Shown here in pieces: positions 11,756-25,026 of a DNA stretch of 64,000 bases. Each line of letters opens with the position of its first letter. Position 1 is the first letter of the stretch. Source of the DNA: Eopsaltria australis (Eukaryota; Chordata; Aves; Passeriformes; Petroicidae); assembly GCA_034509425.1 (NCBI GenBank), contig JAVTVJ010001167.1, positions 186,001 through 250,000 on the forward strand, read 5' to 3'. A program made the position numbers and the translations under genes. The notes beneath the pieces were generated by a model. That model saw only the letters and a program-made list of their open reading frames with translations. It did no database searches and had not been told where the DNA came from.

Positions 11756-14700
11756 TTTGGAAAGCAGAAGTCAGATTTTTGGGTTTACATTATCCTTGGC
11801 TTTTTGGAAAACAAGAGACAATGTTCTGAGGCCAGTTCTGCTGGAAGGAAAGAATCCATCATATCACAGTATTCCTTATGTGCTCCCTGGCGCTCTCCTG
11901 ACCTCGGATACGATTCCCTCAGTCTGCAGGAATGTTTTTGCTACACCTGACCAAAGAAAAAAGATTATTTTCTTACAGATTTGTGAGTTGATTCAGCTTT
12001 TACTGTGCAGTCAGGCAAGTAGGGGAGCAGCTGCAACAGAGGAAATCGATGCACATCGTTGGGAAGAAGGGCAAGGAAGAGGAATGAGAATGCCCCTGTC
12101 ACCTGAAATGAGGTGTTGGACTGTTTCAGTTTTATCAAGCAAGTTCCCTGTGGTTTCTCTAAAGTGAGAGAATATTGCCCATTGCACTGGTGACCTGAAG
12201 AAGCATCTAGAAGAATCCTTTACCCTGGGAGGAGAGAGTAAGCCTGGTACAGCAATATTCCTGACTTAAGATTGCACTTAAATGCTTTGCCAAATAAGGC
12301 CAGAATGAAAGCATCTGCATTAGCTGAGGTAAATCCAGCCCGTGGTATCTGTGCCTTGATTCACTCCTGCCAAAAGGTCACTTTAGCTGGACCCAGAGGG
12401 AGGGCTGCTTTATACATCTCACTCCAAACAAAAATCCTACTTTTCCCTTGAATACTTGCTTTTTTGCTCTTCTGACCAGGCACACCTGTTTTCTCTACTA
12501 ACTCAAATCCTTGCAGCCACGTGTGCCCAGGGGAGGGGGGGGAGTGTAATAAATAGCAGAAGCAAATAATTTACCCAGTAAAGAGCATTCCATGCTTTCT
12601 GTATGCAAATTCTGCATAAAAATTCTACATATATGGTGCAGAACTGCTCTGAACTGAACTCTAAAAATGTTTAATGCAAACACAGCTGTTATCAAGTGTT
12701 GTTCTTTCCAAGAGTCCATTCAGTTTGATGGTTATCACTATGCCAACAGCATTCCCAGTACAAATCTCTCTTCCTGAGACGCCAACAACTGCTTTACAGA
12801 CAAGAAAATTTCAGTTCAGCCTGAACTTGGTTGTCTGGATCCCTTCTAAACGTGTGATTCTCCCTTCTAATGGTATTGAGTGACTCCAAATCAACTCTAG
12901 CAGATACTGTCATTTAACTAATTTAGGTTTTTAAGAATAATTTTAATTTAACGACATATTTTATAACATCCCTGTTTGGCAAAATATTGTAGTGCCTTTG
13001 AGTAAATAGTCAAATCTCACTGGTGTCAGAAGAGATAAGGAATATTGTTTAAACCACAATATCTGGCAAAATTTGCTGAACTGTTTTGAATTGTAGTAAC
13101 ACCTTTTTTAAATATCAGGTTTTGAGAGCTGGGGTGAATTAGAGAATTCTGAAAAATGTGAATCTACTATTTTAATGGACTGGTAAGTTTGCTATTTATA
13201 TTACCTTTCAGGAAAGGGGTATTTTTCATCCAGCTACAGAGGATTCTTTTTAAGGATCAGAAGTCTTTTAAATTTATAATTGTACAAAACTAAGGGGTCA
13301 GCACTTCACTTCCTTCAGGGGCTGATCATCAGATCTAGCTGTGCATTGTGTTATTGAAAAAACACTTAAAATAACTCAGCAGCTGGCAGTTTCAAATGCC
13401 ACAGGAATGGGAAGGTCAGCTCCCCAGCCGAGGACTATTTAACTCAAATCAGGACCTGGACTGTTGATTATAGAATATGGTTTAATATTGAATGCATGTG
13501 CATGATTTAAAAAATCAGAGCAGGAACATTCTCATTCATTTCACTGAATGCCTAAAAGGGAGATGGGAGCTTTTTGCTTCTTTGCACCCATTCTGTGCCC
13601 TCATCAGATCAATTCCCATGGGGGGAGCAGGGATGGCAGCTTTGTCTGGGCTGCCTCTCTTCATCCCTTTCAGATGGGTGGATCTTTCAGGATCATCCTT
13701 CCCGGCACACCAACCAGCACTGCAGAGCTAATGAGGTGGAGCAGGTCATCTGCACACAAACAAGGCATGGGGACAGATCTCCTTCCACTCAGAGGCAAAC
13801 AGAAGTGTATGCTGCAAAGTTTATTCGTTAATTAGAACATCTTTAATATCACGCCACAAGAACATATCAGTACTGTTGTTGCAAAGCCCAATCTTACAGC
13901 TCAAACTCCATTTTAGAGTGAAGTTAACATTCCCTACACCACTTCAAACCACACAGGACAGCCTCTTGCTCCAGCTCCTCCTCTCCCCCTCATTAGCTCA
14001 CCAAGCAGCAGCACAGAGGCAAGTGGGGGGTCACTGATGTGTTGTAATTAGTGATAGTCCATCACTGAGAAAAGCAGAGTCTCTAATTAACGTAGGGCAG
14101 CTCCTTTCCTCCCTCACTGCTTCCTTTGCTCAAGGAAAAGGTGGAGTTATGGATGGGAAAGTCCAATAAAAAGCCTGATGAACATTTGCATCTCTGACTG
14201 GCAGTAATTTAAACAGGTTTGGCTTCATCTGGGCACAAACAGAGCTTTGAGAAAAGCAGGAAACAAGGGAATATTGGCCTGAAACCAAGTTCTCAACCCC
14301 TGACTCGTCATGGTGAACAATGAGTGATACCAGACAGTCACAGCTGAGGGCTCCTGGTGTGACCTGGCAGTTCTGTGATGCCCCTGCAGAAGCATCACAT
14401 CTGGAGACGGTGCAAAGCCCACCCTCAGGGTCTTTTGGGGTTTGTGTGATTGCTTCTAGGATTTTTGAGTAGCTGGCATCAGGAACAAGGATGTGCTGTA
14501 GGTTCTGACTGTGATTCCCTAAGCTTATTTGGAACCCTTTGCTCAGTACCATCAGGGGATGGTACTGAGGGAGTACAAAGTGTGAAAAGCCAGTGGCTGG
14601 CCATGGAATTTCCGAGAATATTCCCAGAGCTGAGCTCGAGTCTTTGCTTTGCAGAGAGTTTCCCATCAGCAACACAGATGGACAGAGGGTCATCACCTTA

Positions 14701-15252
14701 TGCCACTACACTGGATGTCCAAATTTTGATTTCTCTCTCAAAAGAGACATGGGTTTGCCTTTATGAAGTACAAAGTAGTAGCTTAGGTGGAGGAGAAATT
14801 TTGTGGCTGAAACATCTTTCCTCAACTGATAGATCCAAATCACTCCACAGGGACTCCCACACTCTCTCCCAGAGGAATCACATAAAAAGCATAGACAAAG
14901 AAACAAGAGATGACTGAAAACATGTCAGAGCAAGGAGGAAGCCCCAAATCTTTATCCCTGGATGTATTTAATTGTACCTGACACTGTAGACACATGAAGA
15001 GATTGTCTTGCAAGAACAAGCTGGAGGAACTACTTGAGAATTGCCACTGGCTCAAACCAGGCAGACTTCAGGGGTCAGAGACATAACCCTAAATTTCTCA
15101 GTCCTGCCTGAGAACCCCGTAAAGGAGGCTGATTAAGATGATCTGCAAGAGACAAAAGACAGGAAATAAGAAGATCAGTAGTTTTCCAGGAATGAAGACA
15201 ACATATTATTACAACAAACATGGAAGATTCCAAGTTCAGGAAGAAATATAGC
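11756..15252. other. Intergenic, no gene seen
   Basis: Unique DNA apart from the candidate element at 13825-14110. It includes the longest open frame of the window (188 codons, 14130-14696, - strand), which shows no recognisable domain. Confidence 0.55.
13825..14110. promoter_or_regulatory. Candidate conserved non-coding element
   Basis: Homeobox cores are clustered (GTTAATTAG, GTAATTAGTG, CTAATTAACG) with CACGCC. The DNA is unique and non-repetitive. Confidence 0.22.
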
Positions 15253-15330
15253 ATTCTAAAATCATTAAGATTGGAAAAGACCTCTAACATCATCAAGTCC
15301 AGCTGTACTTCTTTGAGTAGAATCCACACG
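15253..15330 (-). repeat. CR1 LINE 3' end, short, antisense
   Basis: ATTCTAAAATCATTAAGATTGGAAAAGACCTCTAACATCATCAAGTCCAGC has the structure of a CR1 3' end in reverse. Less than 80 bp is recognisable. Confidence 0.7.
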
Positions 15331-16774
15331 GACATCCATGATATTATACCAGGCACCATCCCAGAGCTCCTGACAGACTGCAGAAAAGGATTTACAAAGG
15401 AACTCTCAGAAAACTTTCCAATCGAGGCAAAGAACAGTAAGTGAAAGTTTAGCTCATTAAGGAAGCAGTGAAGGAGGGGAGAACAGGCTTTGCTGCACAG
15501 TGCAACAACTTTTACAGAGAACAGGGCTTTTAGTCTTACACAGAGAGTTAACAACCTCTGGGAAGATGGGCTGAGAATCTCTTACCAAACTGAGTAAAAG
15601 GAGGCTGAGAATGAGATAATCATGATACTGTGGAGTGAGAAGTGGGGAGGAGCAGAACTGCCTCTTTCAACAGCAGGGCAAGATGTTAGGTCAGCTCAAC
15701 TGTATCATATGACTTTATCCTCAGCTTTCCTAAAAGGAGAGGAGGAAAATCAGAATTTAGGTGGTCTGGATTACTCTCTAGAGATTTCTCCCTCCATTAT
15801 AAAAGAAACCAAATGTGGTTGTATCTTAACCCTAACAAAAAGTGAGTAATTATTAATGGGTTTGCCTTCTCCAAGCTGCCTCAGTGCACCGTCTGATGGC
15901 AACTAAAGTCTGTGGGAAGACAAGAGAAGAGAAGCAGAGGTGAGTGTGTTGCTGAGGCAGTTCTGGTTTAGAGAAACTAAAACTGTTCGGGCACACAGTT
16001 GGATTTAATCTGGCTGATTTTTGGCAAGCTGGGAAAAAGAAATCTTTACATGCCAGTGATAAAGAATAGCTGAGGATAATAATATCTTAAACTGGCACAG
16101 TGAGACCTAGAAGACAATGTCTAAAGGCATTTTAAGGTGGTGTGGTTTGAGAGAGACTAAGTTTAAAAATCTCTATGTTGTAATAGCAAAAGTAGTAAAA
16201 AGGACATGTTAGAAACCTCCTTTTCTTTCCTTCACTCCCTGAAGAAGAAAGGAATATACAGCTGAAACTTGGGGATAAGTCATTTAACCAGTGGTTACAT
16301 TTCCTGCAGAAAAGAAAGGAGGAACCAGAGAGTATTTGGGCTTTTTGCAGACACCTGTTAGGTTGTCAGAGATTGTACAGAAACACACAAGCCTGAATGC
16401 TTCTAAAGGCCTAAGTGAGCAGTAATGTGCATCCAGTTGTCATCAGGGTGTGAGAAAAGCTGCTTTCAGGTCTGTCTGTAGTGGATATAAAGAAAAACTG
16501 TATTACCATGGAGGGGTGACTTGGCCATTTTAATATATATTGAAATATAACATGTAGGTTTTGCCAGCAGGATAGGAGAGACACTTGGAAAGCAGTAAGG
16601 CTTCAAGGGGAAATGGACAGACACAAATCCCTGAGATGCTGTGGCAAAAAACAATAGCTCATTTGATCATAAGATATCTATGAAATAAAACCAGAAATGC
16701 AACACTGCCTCTGTACACATCTATTAGGCACATATTACAGCAGCTGCTTTGTTCTGATGCTCATGCTTTGAAGG

Positions 16775-17045
16775 AGGTTGGAATATTCCTCAAGTATTCA
16801 AAGAAGGGCTACAAAAATATTCAGATCTTGAAAAGGAAAGCTTATAGTACGAGCCTTAAGAAGTTCAGTCTGTTGAGCTTAATGGATGAAGAGGCCTGAG
16901 AGCCAGGAACTTCTTGATCTAATGGAAGTATAACAAAATCCAGTGGCTGCATGGAGACAGGTGAATTCAACTCTAAAACAAAAAGTAATTTCCTTGTAAT
17001 AACCATTATTAAATATTGGAACACATTAGTACAGAATTTGTCTGA
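16775..17045 (+). repeat. Ancient CR1/L3-type LINE fragment, sense
   Basis: 'gaagggctacaaaaatattcag', then 'ttcagtctgttgagc', then 'tataacaaaatccagtggctg', then 'ttaaatattggaacaca' follow the order of the conserved 3' ORF2/UTR region of old CR1/L3 LINEs. It is far more diverged than the other CR1 copies here and lacks the terminal octamers. Subfamily is uncertain. Confidence 0.55.
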
Positions 17046-17560
17046 CTTTGTTCTTCTTTGCCTTTAAGAAAGACCAGATTTGTCTGTTGTAATTGAACAC
17101 TTAATTCCAGCTTCCAAAAAACATTCCATGGCCTACAGAAACAGGGGTTGGAAATAGATGCTTAGTGGGGTGGTCCCTCCTGCCCAGAGAGAATATGTAC
17201 AGGTAGCAGGTACTTCTTTAAGAAAATAAACAAAGACCTGTTTTAAAAGACAGAGTGTAAACTGATCTGACTGATGTGGTCTGATGCAACAGACTCAGCT
17301 TTATTGGATTAACTGGCAAACTTTATCAGCTTCCCAAGAGTCCCAGGAAAACATTCAAGTGCCCACCCTTTCAAAACTGTTGCTTAGAAAGGATTGAATA
17401 TTAGCAACAGCGAAAAAGGGTGGATCCAGAGAGCAGAGTGGTTAACCTGTGTGCATAATAGCTAAAATATCTGGTTTGTGTACTTATATTCACAACTATG
17501 AAGTCTATATGAATAATTTTGTAAAACCCTGCTGCTCCTGTGTAAAAGCACAACCACACA

Positions 17561-17645
17561 ATCATATTCCCAGAATGGTTTGGGTTGGAAGGGACTTTAA
17601 AATCCATCTAGTTCCAACACCCTGCCATGGGCAGGGACACCTCCC
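17561..17645 (-). repeat. CR1 LINE 3' end, short, antisense
   Basis: TCCCAGAATGGTTTGGGTTGGAAGGGAC and CCATGGGCAGGGACACC are near consensus, but the element is truncated after about 85 bp. Confidence 0.88.
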
Positions 17646-18319
17646 AACGCCTTGAGTTAAGCAGAAAAGAGCAAAAGTAAAATGTAAATAAACTTGCCTG
17701 TGCTACAATAATCAATCATTGACATCACTTTCAAACTGTGATTAACAGACAATTTTTAAGGAGTCAGCAGCATAACTATAAAAGACCTTATTTGCCATGG
17801 TCTTAAGCCCACTGTGCAAGAGCCTACACTTCTTTTGGGAGACTTGTCAGAGGCCGTGAGCTGAAATGTTTGGAGACCTCCAGCTTCAATTTTCAGAAGC
17901 CAACAAATGCATTTGAACTACTTAATTTTTAACATCATTCTTGTGATTTCCTTTTTATTAGGAGACAGAGAGTAGTAATCTTCACAGTTTCCTGAAAACT
18001 ACAGTCCTCTGAAGAAGCTTAAAATTAAAAATTTTAAAAATGGGGAAAAGAAGCAGGTACTTTTATTTCTTCCTTTGTTTTTCCTAAGACCTGCAAATAA
18101 ATCAGAGAAGTTTCATATTGTATTTGACAAGCAAATTCTTTAAGAATGACCCAAAAAACAAGGTGCAAAATCTCTAACAAGTGTCTCTCCTTAGGGCTGG
18201 TCCATCTGCACTCTGAGCTTTTCTCCAAACAGGCAGGTTTGAAGACTCCTGCATGCACAACACCCCATGTGGGCTCCCAGCCTGCAGTACAGCTCCCGAA
18301 AGTAGATTTTGATGGGTCA

Positions 18320-18470
18320 AAGCCATTTTATTGAATTAGCCCTTTATTGTTTACATTAAATCCAAGTGAGCTCAGAAATACTGACTTATCCTTCTGAAAG
18401 GCTGGATTATACCGCGTGGCTCGGATGCAAAAAAAGATTAGGGTTTTTATACTAATTACTTCCAGCATGA
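18320..18470. promoter_or_regulatory. Candidate conserved non-coding element
   Basis: A TTGTTTAC forkhead-like site, GGATTATACCGCGTGGCTCGG with three CpGs, and ACTAATTACTTCC lie within 150 bp of unique DNA. Confidence 0.28.
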
Positions 18471-19609
18471 GGAGTGCATGGATAAGAAGAGCGCTGACTT
18501 TGGAGACACTCTGCTGGGCAGTTCAGAAATATTTGTCAGATTTTTTGTTGGATTTGTCATATTTCCTGCCACAAGTGGAATGACTGCTGCTCCATAATGT
18601 AATCTGGAGTGCCACGCTGTCATTAAACCCTGCATAGGAGAATTGCCATGTGTGGGACAGAGGGAAGTAACAGCCTTTTTCTTCTTGGTCCTGGTTGTTT
18701 TATCCACTCTCTCACCACCACTGGTGTTGTGAAGTGCAGTGTGGCATCACTTTCTTCCACTCCGTATCATTTGTAGCATCACACTTGGAGAAAGTAAGAG
18801 ACTAGAAGAAGATTATCTTATTATTACTGAATTTTCATTCATTTATACTTAATCAGATAAGTAATCCTGCGGGAAGCAAAGTTTCCCAGACTACAAAACC
18901 CGTGGTGTTTTCAGCAGTTTGAAAAATCCAAGTGGGATACAGATGTGAATATTTTGGAAACTTGACATGTCAGATCAGTGTCATGGCTGTAAATCATCAG
19001 TGCTGCAGTCCGACAAGAGCAGACACACAACGTGTGTAAGACACCCTCACATGTATGTGACAAACCCTCATATTTCTCATGATCAAACAGGCACCTGCCT
19101 GTGAAGAACAAACTCAACTCAGCTTTCGTGGCCAACAGTGGAAATCCTTCACGGGGAAATCAGAACTGTCAGGGAATTTCATGATTTGTATGGGCAAAAC
19201 AGATGGCCCAGAGGTGCCCACAGCTTTCACTGAATGACTTTGTACACGGTGACATCAGATCTTCTCACTACACAAATTACTCCTTGGGGCCTGGGGTCTG
19301 TTGGCATTTGTTTGAGTGATGATACTCTGTGTAGTTTGTGAAACAGAACAAACAGGAGGCTTAAAATGAGCCTAAAGATTTGTGAGCTGCTGATCCTACA
19401 GAGAGGATACCCTGCATTGCTTTTACATCCAAATATATTTTTATGGCTGTTCTTATACATTGAGCAAAATGTTTGTACCCAAACTTTAAGTCATAGAGAG
19501 GAAATGCACGGACCTTTCTACTCACACAGCCGTGATGGCGAAGGTAAAGCTCACAAAAGGGTCTTGTTTTAAATCTTGCATTCAATAAACTGCTAGAAGA
19601 ACAAAATGA

Positions 19610-20200
19610 AAACAAGCTATTGTGTTAATCTCCAGATTAGCCCTCATAGTCTGTCAATTTAATACTGATTAGTAAACAATGTCCATAATTAAGCTGTTGT
19701 TGGAGACACAAATGCCCCACGAGCCCGAACTAATGCGTAGTATTCAATCCTTTTACAAAGGATGGCAGATACAATTCCAGGAATGTTAATGCTGTCAAGT
19801 ATCCATGATGTACATAACAAAAGAGAAGGCAGAGTTGAGGTAATTAAGCTCACACTAGACCTTCTCTCCAACCTGTACGTGTTTATTGACTAAAAGTTAT
19901 TAGGTGCAGTAAATAAAATGCCACTGAGTCGTGGGACTAAAAATGGGATGAAGTTTATGGGGTCGTCAAACCCTGGATTCCCCTGGCATCAAAGCACACA
20001 CATCCCCCTTGCTAAGGCCAGTGACATTAATGTGCATGACAGGGGTCCATGGGGCCGTGGTCCCCTAATTGTTTAGGAGACCTTTTAGTCTGGTTGCAGA
20101 CTGCATGTCTTGGTATTTGTGGAGCTAATTGCACTAAAATCCACCAGCACAGTGTTTGCAGTGATGGGTTAACTCATTTATCCTCAGGATAATACTCAGC
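19610..20200. promoter_or_regulatory. Candidate conserved non-coding element cluster
   Basis: About 590 bp of unique sequence carries many developmental-type motifs: CTGATTAGTAAACAATG (homeobox plus forkhead), TCCATAATTAAGC, GACATTAATGTGC, CCTAATTGTTTAGG, GAGCTAATTGC. Scattered CpGs are retained and there is no repeat. In composition it is the most enhancer-like part of the left region. If the left flank is the BMP4 regulatory domain, this is a natural candidate. Confidence 0.33.
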
Positions 20201-20507
20201 TCTTTGTCAATCTGGTCTCCCACATTCACTGCTGACTGTCAGCCCAGATGAGGCAGGAGGAAGCAGACTTCCAGCAGTGCTGCCCATGGAAACGCCCTGG
20301 CTGCACATGTGCGAGAGCAGAAACATTTATGTAGGAAACAAAACCATTTTTCGGAGTGTTTCCATTATTAGTAGCCTGTTCTGCCTTTCTCATGAGGGTC
20401 ACAAAGCCCAGACTTGAGTTTAGACCCTGAAAAATTCCAGTAGTTGGGACCAGCAGAGATGCTTGGCTGAGCTCCCCTTACTTTATTCTTCTCTACTGGA
20501 TCTCATG

Positions 20508-20578
20508 GATCTTGGGTTGGAAGAAGATGGTCTTTAATGTCCCTCCCAATACAAATTATTCCATGATTCTGTGATTCA
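20508..20578 (+). repeat. CR1 LINE 3' end, very short, sense
   Basis: It has 'tggtctttaatgtccctcccaa' followed by TTATTCCATGATTCTGTGATTC, the 3' tail. About 70 bp is recognisable. Confidence 0.75.
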
Positions 20579-23500
20579 GTTTTGAATTAGCCCCGTGAAG
20601 CACAACCCAGACAGGGTAATGCTCTGGGTTCCCTGTAATATTCTTGTTTTCCCCTGAAGAAAAGAATCAGGGTGGAAATAATTATAAACCATTTTTTATT
20701 TTGATCTCAATATTTTTACATGAGGACAAGGTGTCACTCTGTTTTTTCCACAGTTTCAGTGACAACAGAATGCAGAAAAATATTTTCTCTAATACAGACT
20801 CTAATATTTACAAACTCCAGAGTGAAAGCAATGTCCAAAGGATCTATTTCCTTTGGACATTTTTCCAGAGTCCTTGATTTATGGTATTTTCTCAGACTTC
20901 TTGCCCCATGTTTACAAACATGCAATAACAAACAAAATCATAATTATAGCAATACAGGAGCACTTTCTATCCAGGGATCTCAAATGTCTTGGCTCACAGA
21001 GTGTCACTGAGCAAATTTCCTATGGGATTAAATGTATTGATAGCCCCTTTGTACAGTTTGGACATCTGCAAATTAAATTGTTTTGCCCGAGGTCAGAAAG
21101 AGCATAAATTAGTGGTAGAACTAGGAAAAATACTCAATAGTATCTTCCCCACTCTCCATCCCAGGCTGCCCATGGAAATGCAGAACAGCACTGAGTGGCT
21201 TCCTGTTTGGACATGTGGATTTGATTAAGGCAGGCCACAAGTTCCCAGAATTTTTCGCCAGGTGATGACTTAGCTTTTGGGTGTTACAGAAACACAGCAC
21301 CTCTGCCCTGCCCTCCTGCCACCCTGCAAACCCCCCTGCATGCAGGGAGCAGCCCTGCCCCATCCACAGCTACAGGCACAGAACAGAGAGGGAAGGAGGT
21401 GGGAGTGGGAATATGCAAGTAGAGGTTAGGGGTAGCACTAGACCACAGCACACCAATTTATTTTGGCTTAAACTGCTATGGAATCACAGGCTCAGTGGAA
21501 AATGCTCCTTCTAGAAATAGAGCCACTATTCCCATCCCTTGAATAGACTCATAACTGAGACACTGTTTTATCCCATGTTTTAAACTCCTCTCCGACACCC
21601 AAAAAGCCTCTTCTCCTTATAAAGGAGTAAGATTTGCTGTGTCTTTGCAAAATCCACAGAAAAACAACTACAGTTTTCTCCAGCAGCTGGTTTGGGGTGG
21701 TTTTGTGGATCAAGGAGAGATGTCAGAAAGTGTCACTGTCACAGTGAGCCTGTTGGGCAGCCAACCAGGACCACTGAAGCACTCTCAGAGAACCTCAGGG
21801 ATGCCTGGAAGTCACTCGGACCCTGGGGATGTGTGGCTTTGCCAAGAAGCTCAGCAGTCCCTGTAGAACTACCAGAGGTTTCCCGAGTCTGAGCCTTTCC
21901 AGAAAGCTGCTGCTCTGCCTCTCTCACCATTCCAAGCTGTCGGAACTGGAGCAGGTGAGACAACAAAGCACAAAAATGCAGCTGAAATCTCCCTGGGTTT
22001 CACCGTGGTGCTTCAAAAGGAACAAAGGTGACAGCTGACAGCAAAGGAAATTTGGACTTGGGGCTGAAGTACAGAAGTGAGAACTAGAAAGTATAAAAGT
22101 TTTTCCCATTTGACACAGGAAAGTCACACAAGAAGCTGCCAGAGCTTTTACTGAGCCACACGGGAGATTAATAGAGGAATAACCTCCGTTTCCACTTACT
22201 ATCCTGCTTAGACTGGGAAAGGCTGTTTAGATGAAGACTCCAGTTCTGCTGAAGAAAGCACATTTTCCAAGTAAACCCCATTTTGAGCATATTAGCAGAA
22301 AAACAAAAGTATGGATAAACTGTAGTCCCACTTCACATTTCAAGTGCAACCGAATAAAACAGGAACTTCTCATTGCTTAGCAGGAAAGGAATATGTGCTT
22401 TTCTCTGGATTCATAAAAGAAATGGAAGCTGATCTGATATTTCTCCTCATTCTTTGAATTGTCTCATCATACAGCTGGTTTGATTACAATTTGCAGAGAA
22501 CTTGGAGGTACTTAGATGAGAGAAGTAACAGAAGCATTCACACAGTGCATTTTAGAAAAATATTATCCCCTTTCTATATAAGAATATGGACAGGAACATG
22601 AAAATTGCTGTCTCTTTTTCCTACAGGCCACAGCCAAGAGCTAATGATTCATATGTAAAAACAAAAATGCCATAATGCACTTAACCAGATGTGGAAAGCT
22701 GAAAGTGGAGGTGTCAGTGGATAGCTGTCCTTAGCTCCTCAGTGTTGCAGTCATCTCTTTCCTTAAGACCTGGAGTGGAAGAGTTTGAAACTCCTCCATG
22801 CCAAACAAAGACAGCCCCTCTCACTAAGAGAGTCAGTTCTTTTCAAAATAAATTGTTAGCTGGAATATTCTCTAGACTAGCTGTAAGCTCTTTGAAAATC
22901 CACTCTTTAATATTCACACAGACCTTTGGTACCACCAAGTCCACCAAGAGGCAAATAATTACCTGAAGCAAACCTCATCAAAACACACCCCTGAGCTCCT
23001 CAGGCCAAATCTCAGCACAAGAGCAACTTCTGCCAACAGCAGCTTTTTCTTGACTTCTCAACCACAGAGAGCTGAAGGGAGGCTCAGACAGAATGGAAAT
23101 GTGCAAAGTTACAGACTCTGCAAACATCCTCTCCTGGATCCAGCAATACCTGTGGAAAATGGGACAGCCTTCAGCCCTGTCAGCTTCCTAGGAAAATTGC
23201 TCATGGAAGCACTGGATAGCAGGCAGAATTAGCAAAGGTCTGCTGTTTACACCCTTTTAAATAGCCCTGCTCGGTTAGCCTGGCATGGGACAGCCACCAG
23301 CACCTTGTTGGGACAGCTGGGGTGGCTGTGACAGGGCAGAAGGGCAGGAGAGCTGCTGGAGCAAGTTGGTTCCAACCTCCTTCCCACTGCTGTGCAGTGC
23401 AGTATCTGTCTCCATCAACAGAAGGGTGTCCAGGTGCAGGGAAGTCAAGCCTCACGCTCTGAGACACAATTTTACTGTGATCTTGAGCAAATTGCTTGGA

Positions 23501-24182
23501 TCCAGATCTTTCAGGGGACTACTTTTACAGGGCCTTAAGTTACTGCTCAGAATTATACACATAAGTAGCTTTGTCATCTCAGTTAAAACTTCTGTGTTCC
23601 AATTGTTCCAGTAAAAAATAAGACATCAACTCTTCCTTGCTTCTGTGGAATGCAATAGGAATAAAGATAAGTCTTTAAGATGCCAGGGTAGGTATCTACA
23701 GAGACATTTAATGAAGTTAACAGAGCTTGTATTAAAATGTGTTCTAAATAAGGAGAGTTTGGCTCAGCTTTCTGCTCATACAGTGTCTGTCCTCTCCACA
23801 AACACCTTCACTTGCACATTTGAGTCATTTGTGACTGGATCGAGAGGAAGAGTTTTCAGAGGAATGAAAGACACTTAATATTTTAAAAGAAGGTACCTCT
23901 TCTATGAGAGCTTGGAAGTGTGTCCCACCACTGAGAAAAACCCACCGCCACAACCTGTGGGACAAGCTCAGCCCTCACCAGGCACCAGGAACCCACAAGG
24001 CAAAGAGGCTTTAGCTCTCCCCCAAACACAGAAAAACTTCATTCAAAAAATCCAATGACACACACCAATACAAGGACCATGATTGTTTCACTCTTTGCCA
24101 AACTTCTTGTTTAAAAATCCTTTTCACTGCCTCAGCCTTTATCACTTTGCCTGGTGCTCACCTCTCTTTTGTGAGCACTTTG
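20579..24182. other. Intergenic, no gene seen
   Basis: Unique DNA with the weak MIR-like remnant at 21070. Open frames up to 109 codons without family features. Confidence 0.55.
21070..21130 (+). repeat. MIR-like SINE remnant (weak)
   Basis: TTTTGCCCGAGGTCAGAAAGAGCATAAATTAGTGGTAGAACTAGG resembles the 3' half of the MIR core (cttgcccaaggtcac...agtggcagagc.gg). It is short and diverged. Confidence 0.4.
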
Positions 24183-24352
24183 AGGAAATGGTTTAGTGGT
24201 GGCCAAACACAGCACAGCTCTGCCTGAACCCCACCAGCTCCCAGCAATCAAAGGGGTGTGGAGCTTCTGAGCCAGGGTTGCAACAAACAAGGTTGGATTT
24301 GATAACCTTAAAGGTCTTTTCCAACCTTAACAATTCTATGACTCTATGATTC
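24183..24352 (+). repeat. CR1 LINE 3' end, interrupted by a 90-bp insert, sense
   Basis: The left part GAAATGGTTTAGTGGTGG (24185-24202) and the right part GGTTGGATTTGATAACC...ATTCTATGACTCTATGATTC (24291-24352) are consecutive CR1 blocks, apart from about 20 bp expected between them. In their place lies a 90-bp segment that is not CR1 and is repeated exactly at 25200-25289. Confidence 0.8.
24201..24290 (+). repeat. 90-bp direct repeat, copy 1 (inside CR1)
   Basis: It is identical base for base to 25200-25289, with starts 999 bp apart. Similarity stops sharply at both ends. It interrupts a CR1 element, so this copy is probably the inserted one. Confidence 0.95.
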
Positions 24353-25026
24353 ATTTACCTTTTCTTCTACATTTCATACAGGGTTACCAGACTTCATAGA
24401 TAAAACTCCCCTTTTTCTTGATTTATCAGTTCAGCAGCAACAATGAGGACAAGTTATTACCTACATTCCCACATTCCCTGGGTAGTTCCAGCTGTATCTG
24501 AAATCCCTGTGTGCTCTCCCAGCCTGGCTTATGGAGGTTCTTACTCTGTAGTCTGTAATTTGTGAAGAGTCCCTACAGTCCCTCCTAATGGGCTGTAGAC
24601 GACACTTGGTTCTGCAATGTTCCTGAGGCATCTTTTCCAGCTGGATTGGAACAATCCTACTGAGTCATTATTTAAACAAATTAAAGTGCATTTGGCTCCT
24701 TCTAGTATTGCTTCGTTTGATCAGCCAAGGACACAGGTGCTACAGTTCTTATTTCAATAATCTGTTGCAAAACAGAGAGGAAATGGTTTCTGTGGCTGTC
24801 CAGTGGAGAGGATATGGACTGTGTGGCTCTGAATGGAAGTCTTTGTACACACACGTTTCCAAACCCCAAAACAGCATCATAGCCATCAGTTAGGATTAAG
24901 GCCAAAGCAGCTCAAGGAAGAGCACAGAAACTGCCCACTATGTTGGATCCAAAATCTACTGAATTCACCCTTCTCCCTGGGAGGGGAGAGGGGAGAGAGT
25001 AGCAGATATTGAAGGAAGAATGTGCT

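Larger units (their letters stand above)
17646..20507. other. Intergenic, candidate regulatory stretch
   Basis: There are no repeats over almost 2.9 kb, unusual for this CR1-rich window. It contains the two candidate elements at 18320-18470 and 19610-20200. Confidence 0.5.

Noticed and set aside
14130..14696. 188-codon open frame on the - strand, longest in the window
   Set aside because: No recognisable domain, no splice or promoter context, and in 64 kb read in six frames one frame of this length is about what chance predicts.
15075..15554. 159-codon open frame on the - strand
   Set aside because: It overlaps a CR1 remnant (15253-15330), has no family features and is probably chance.
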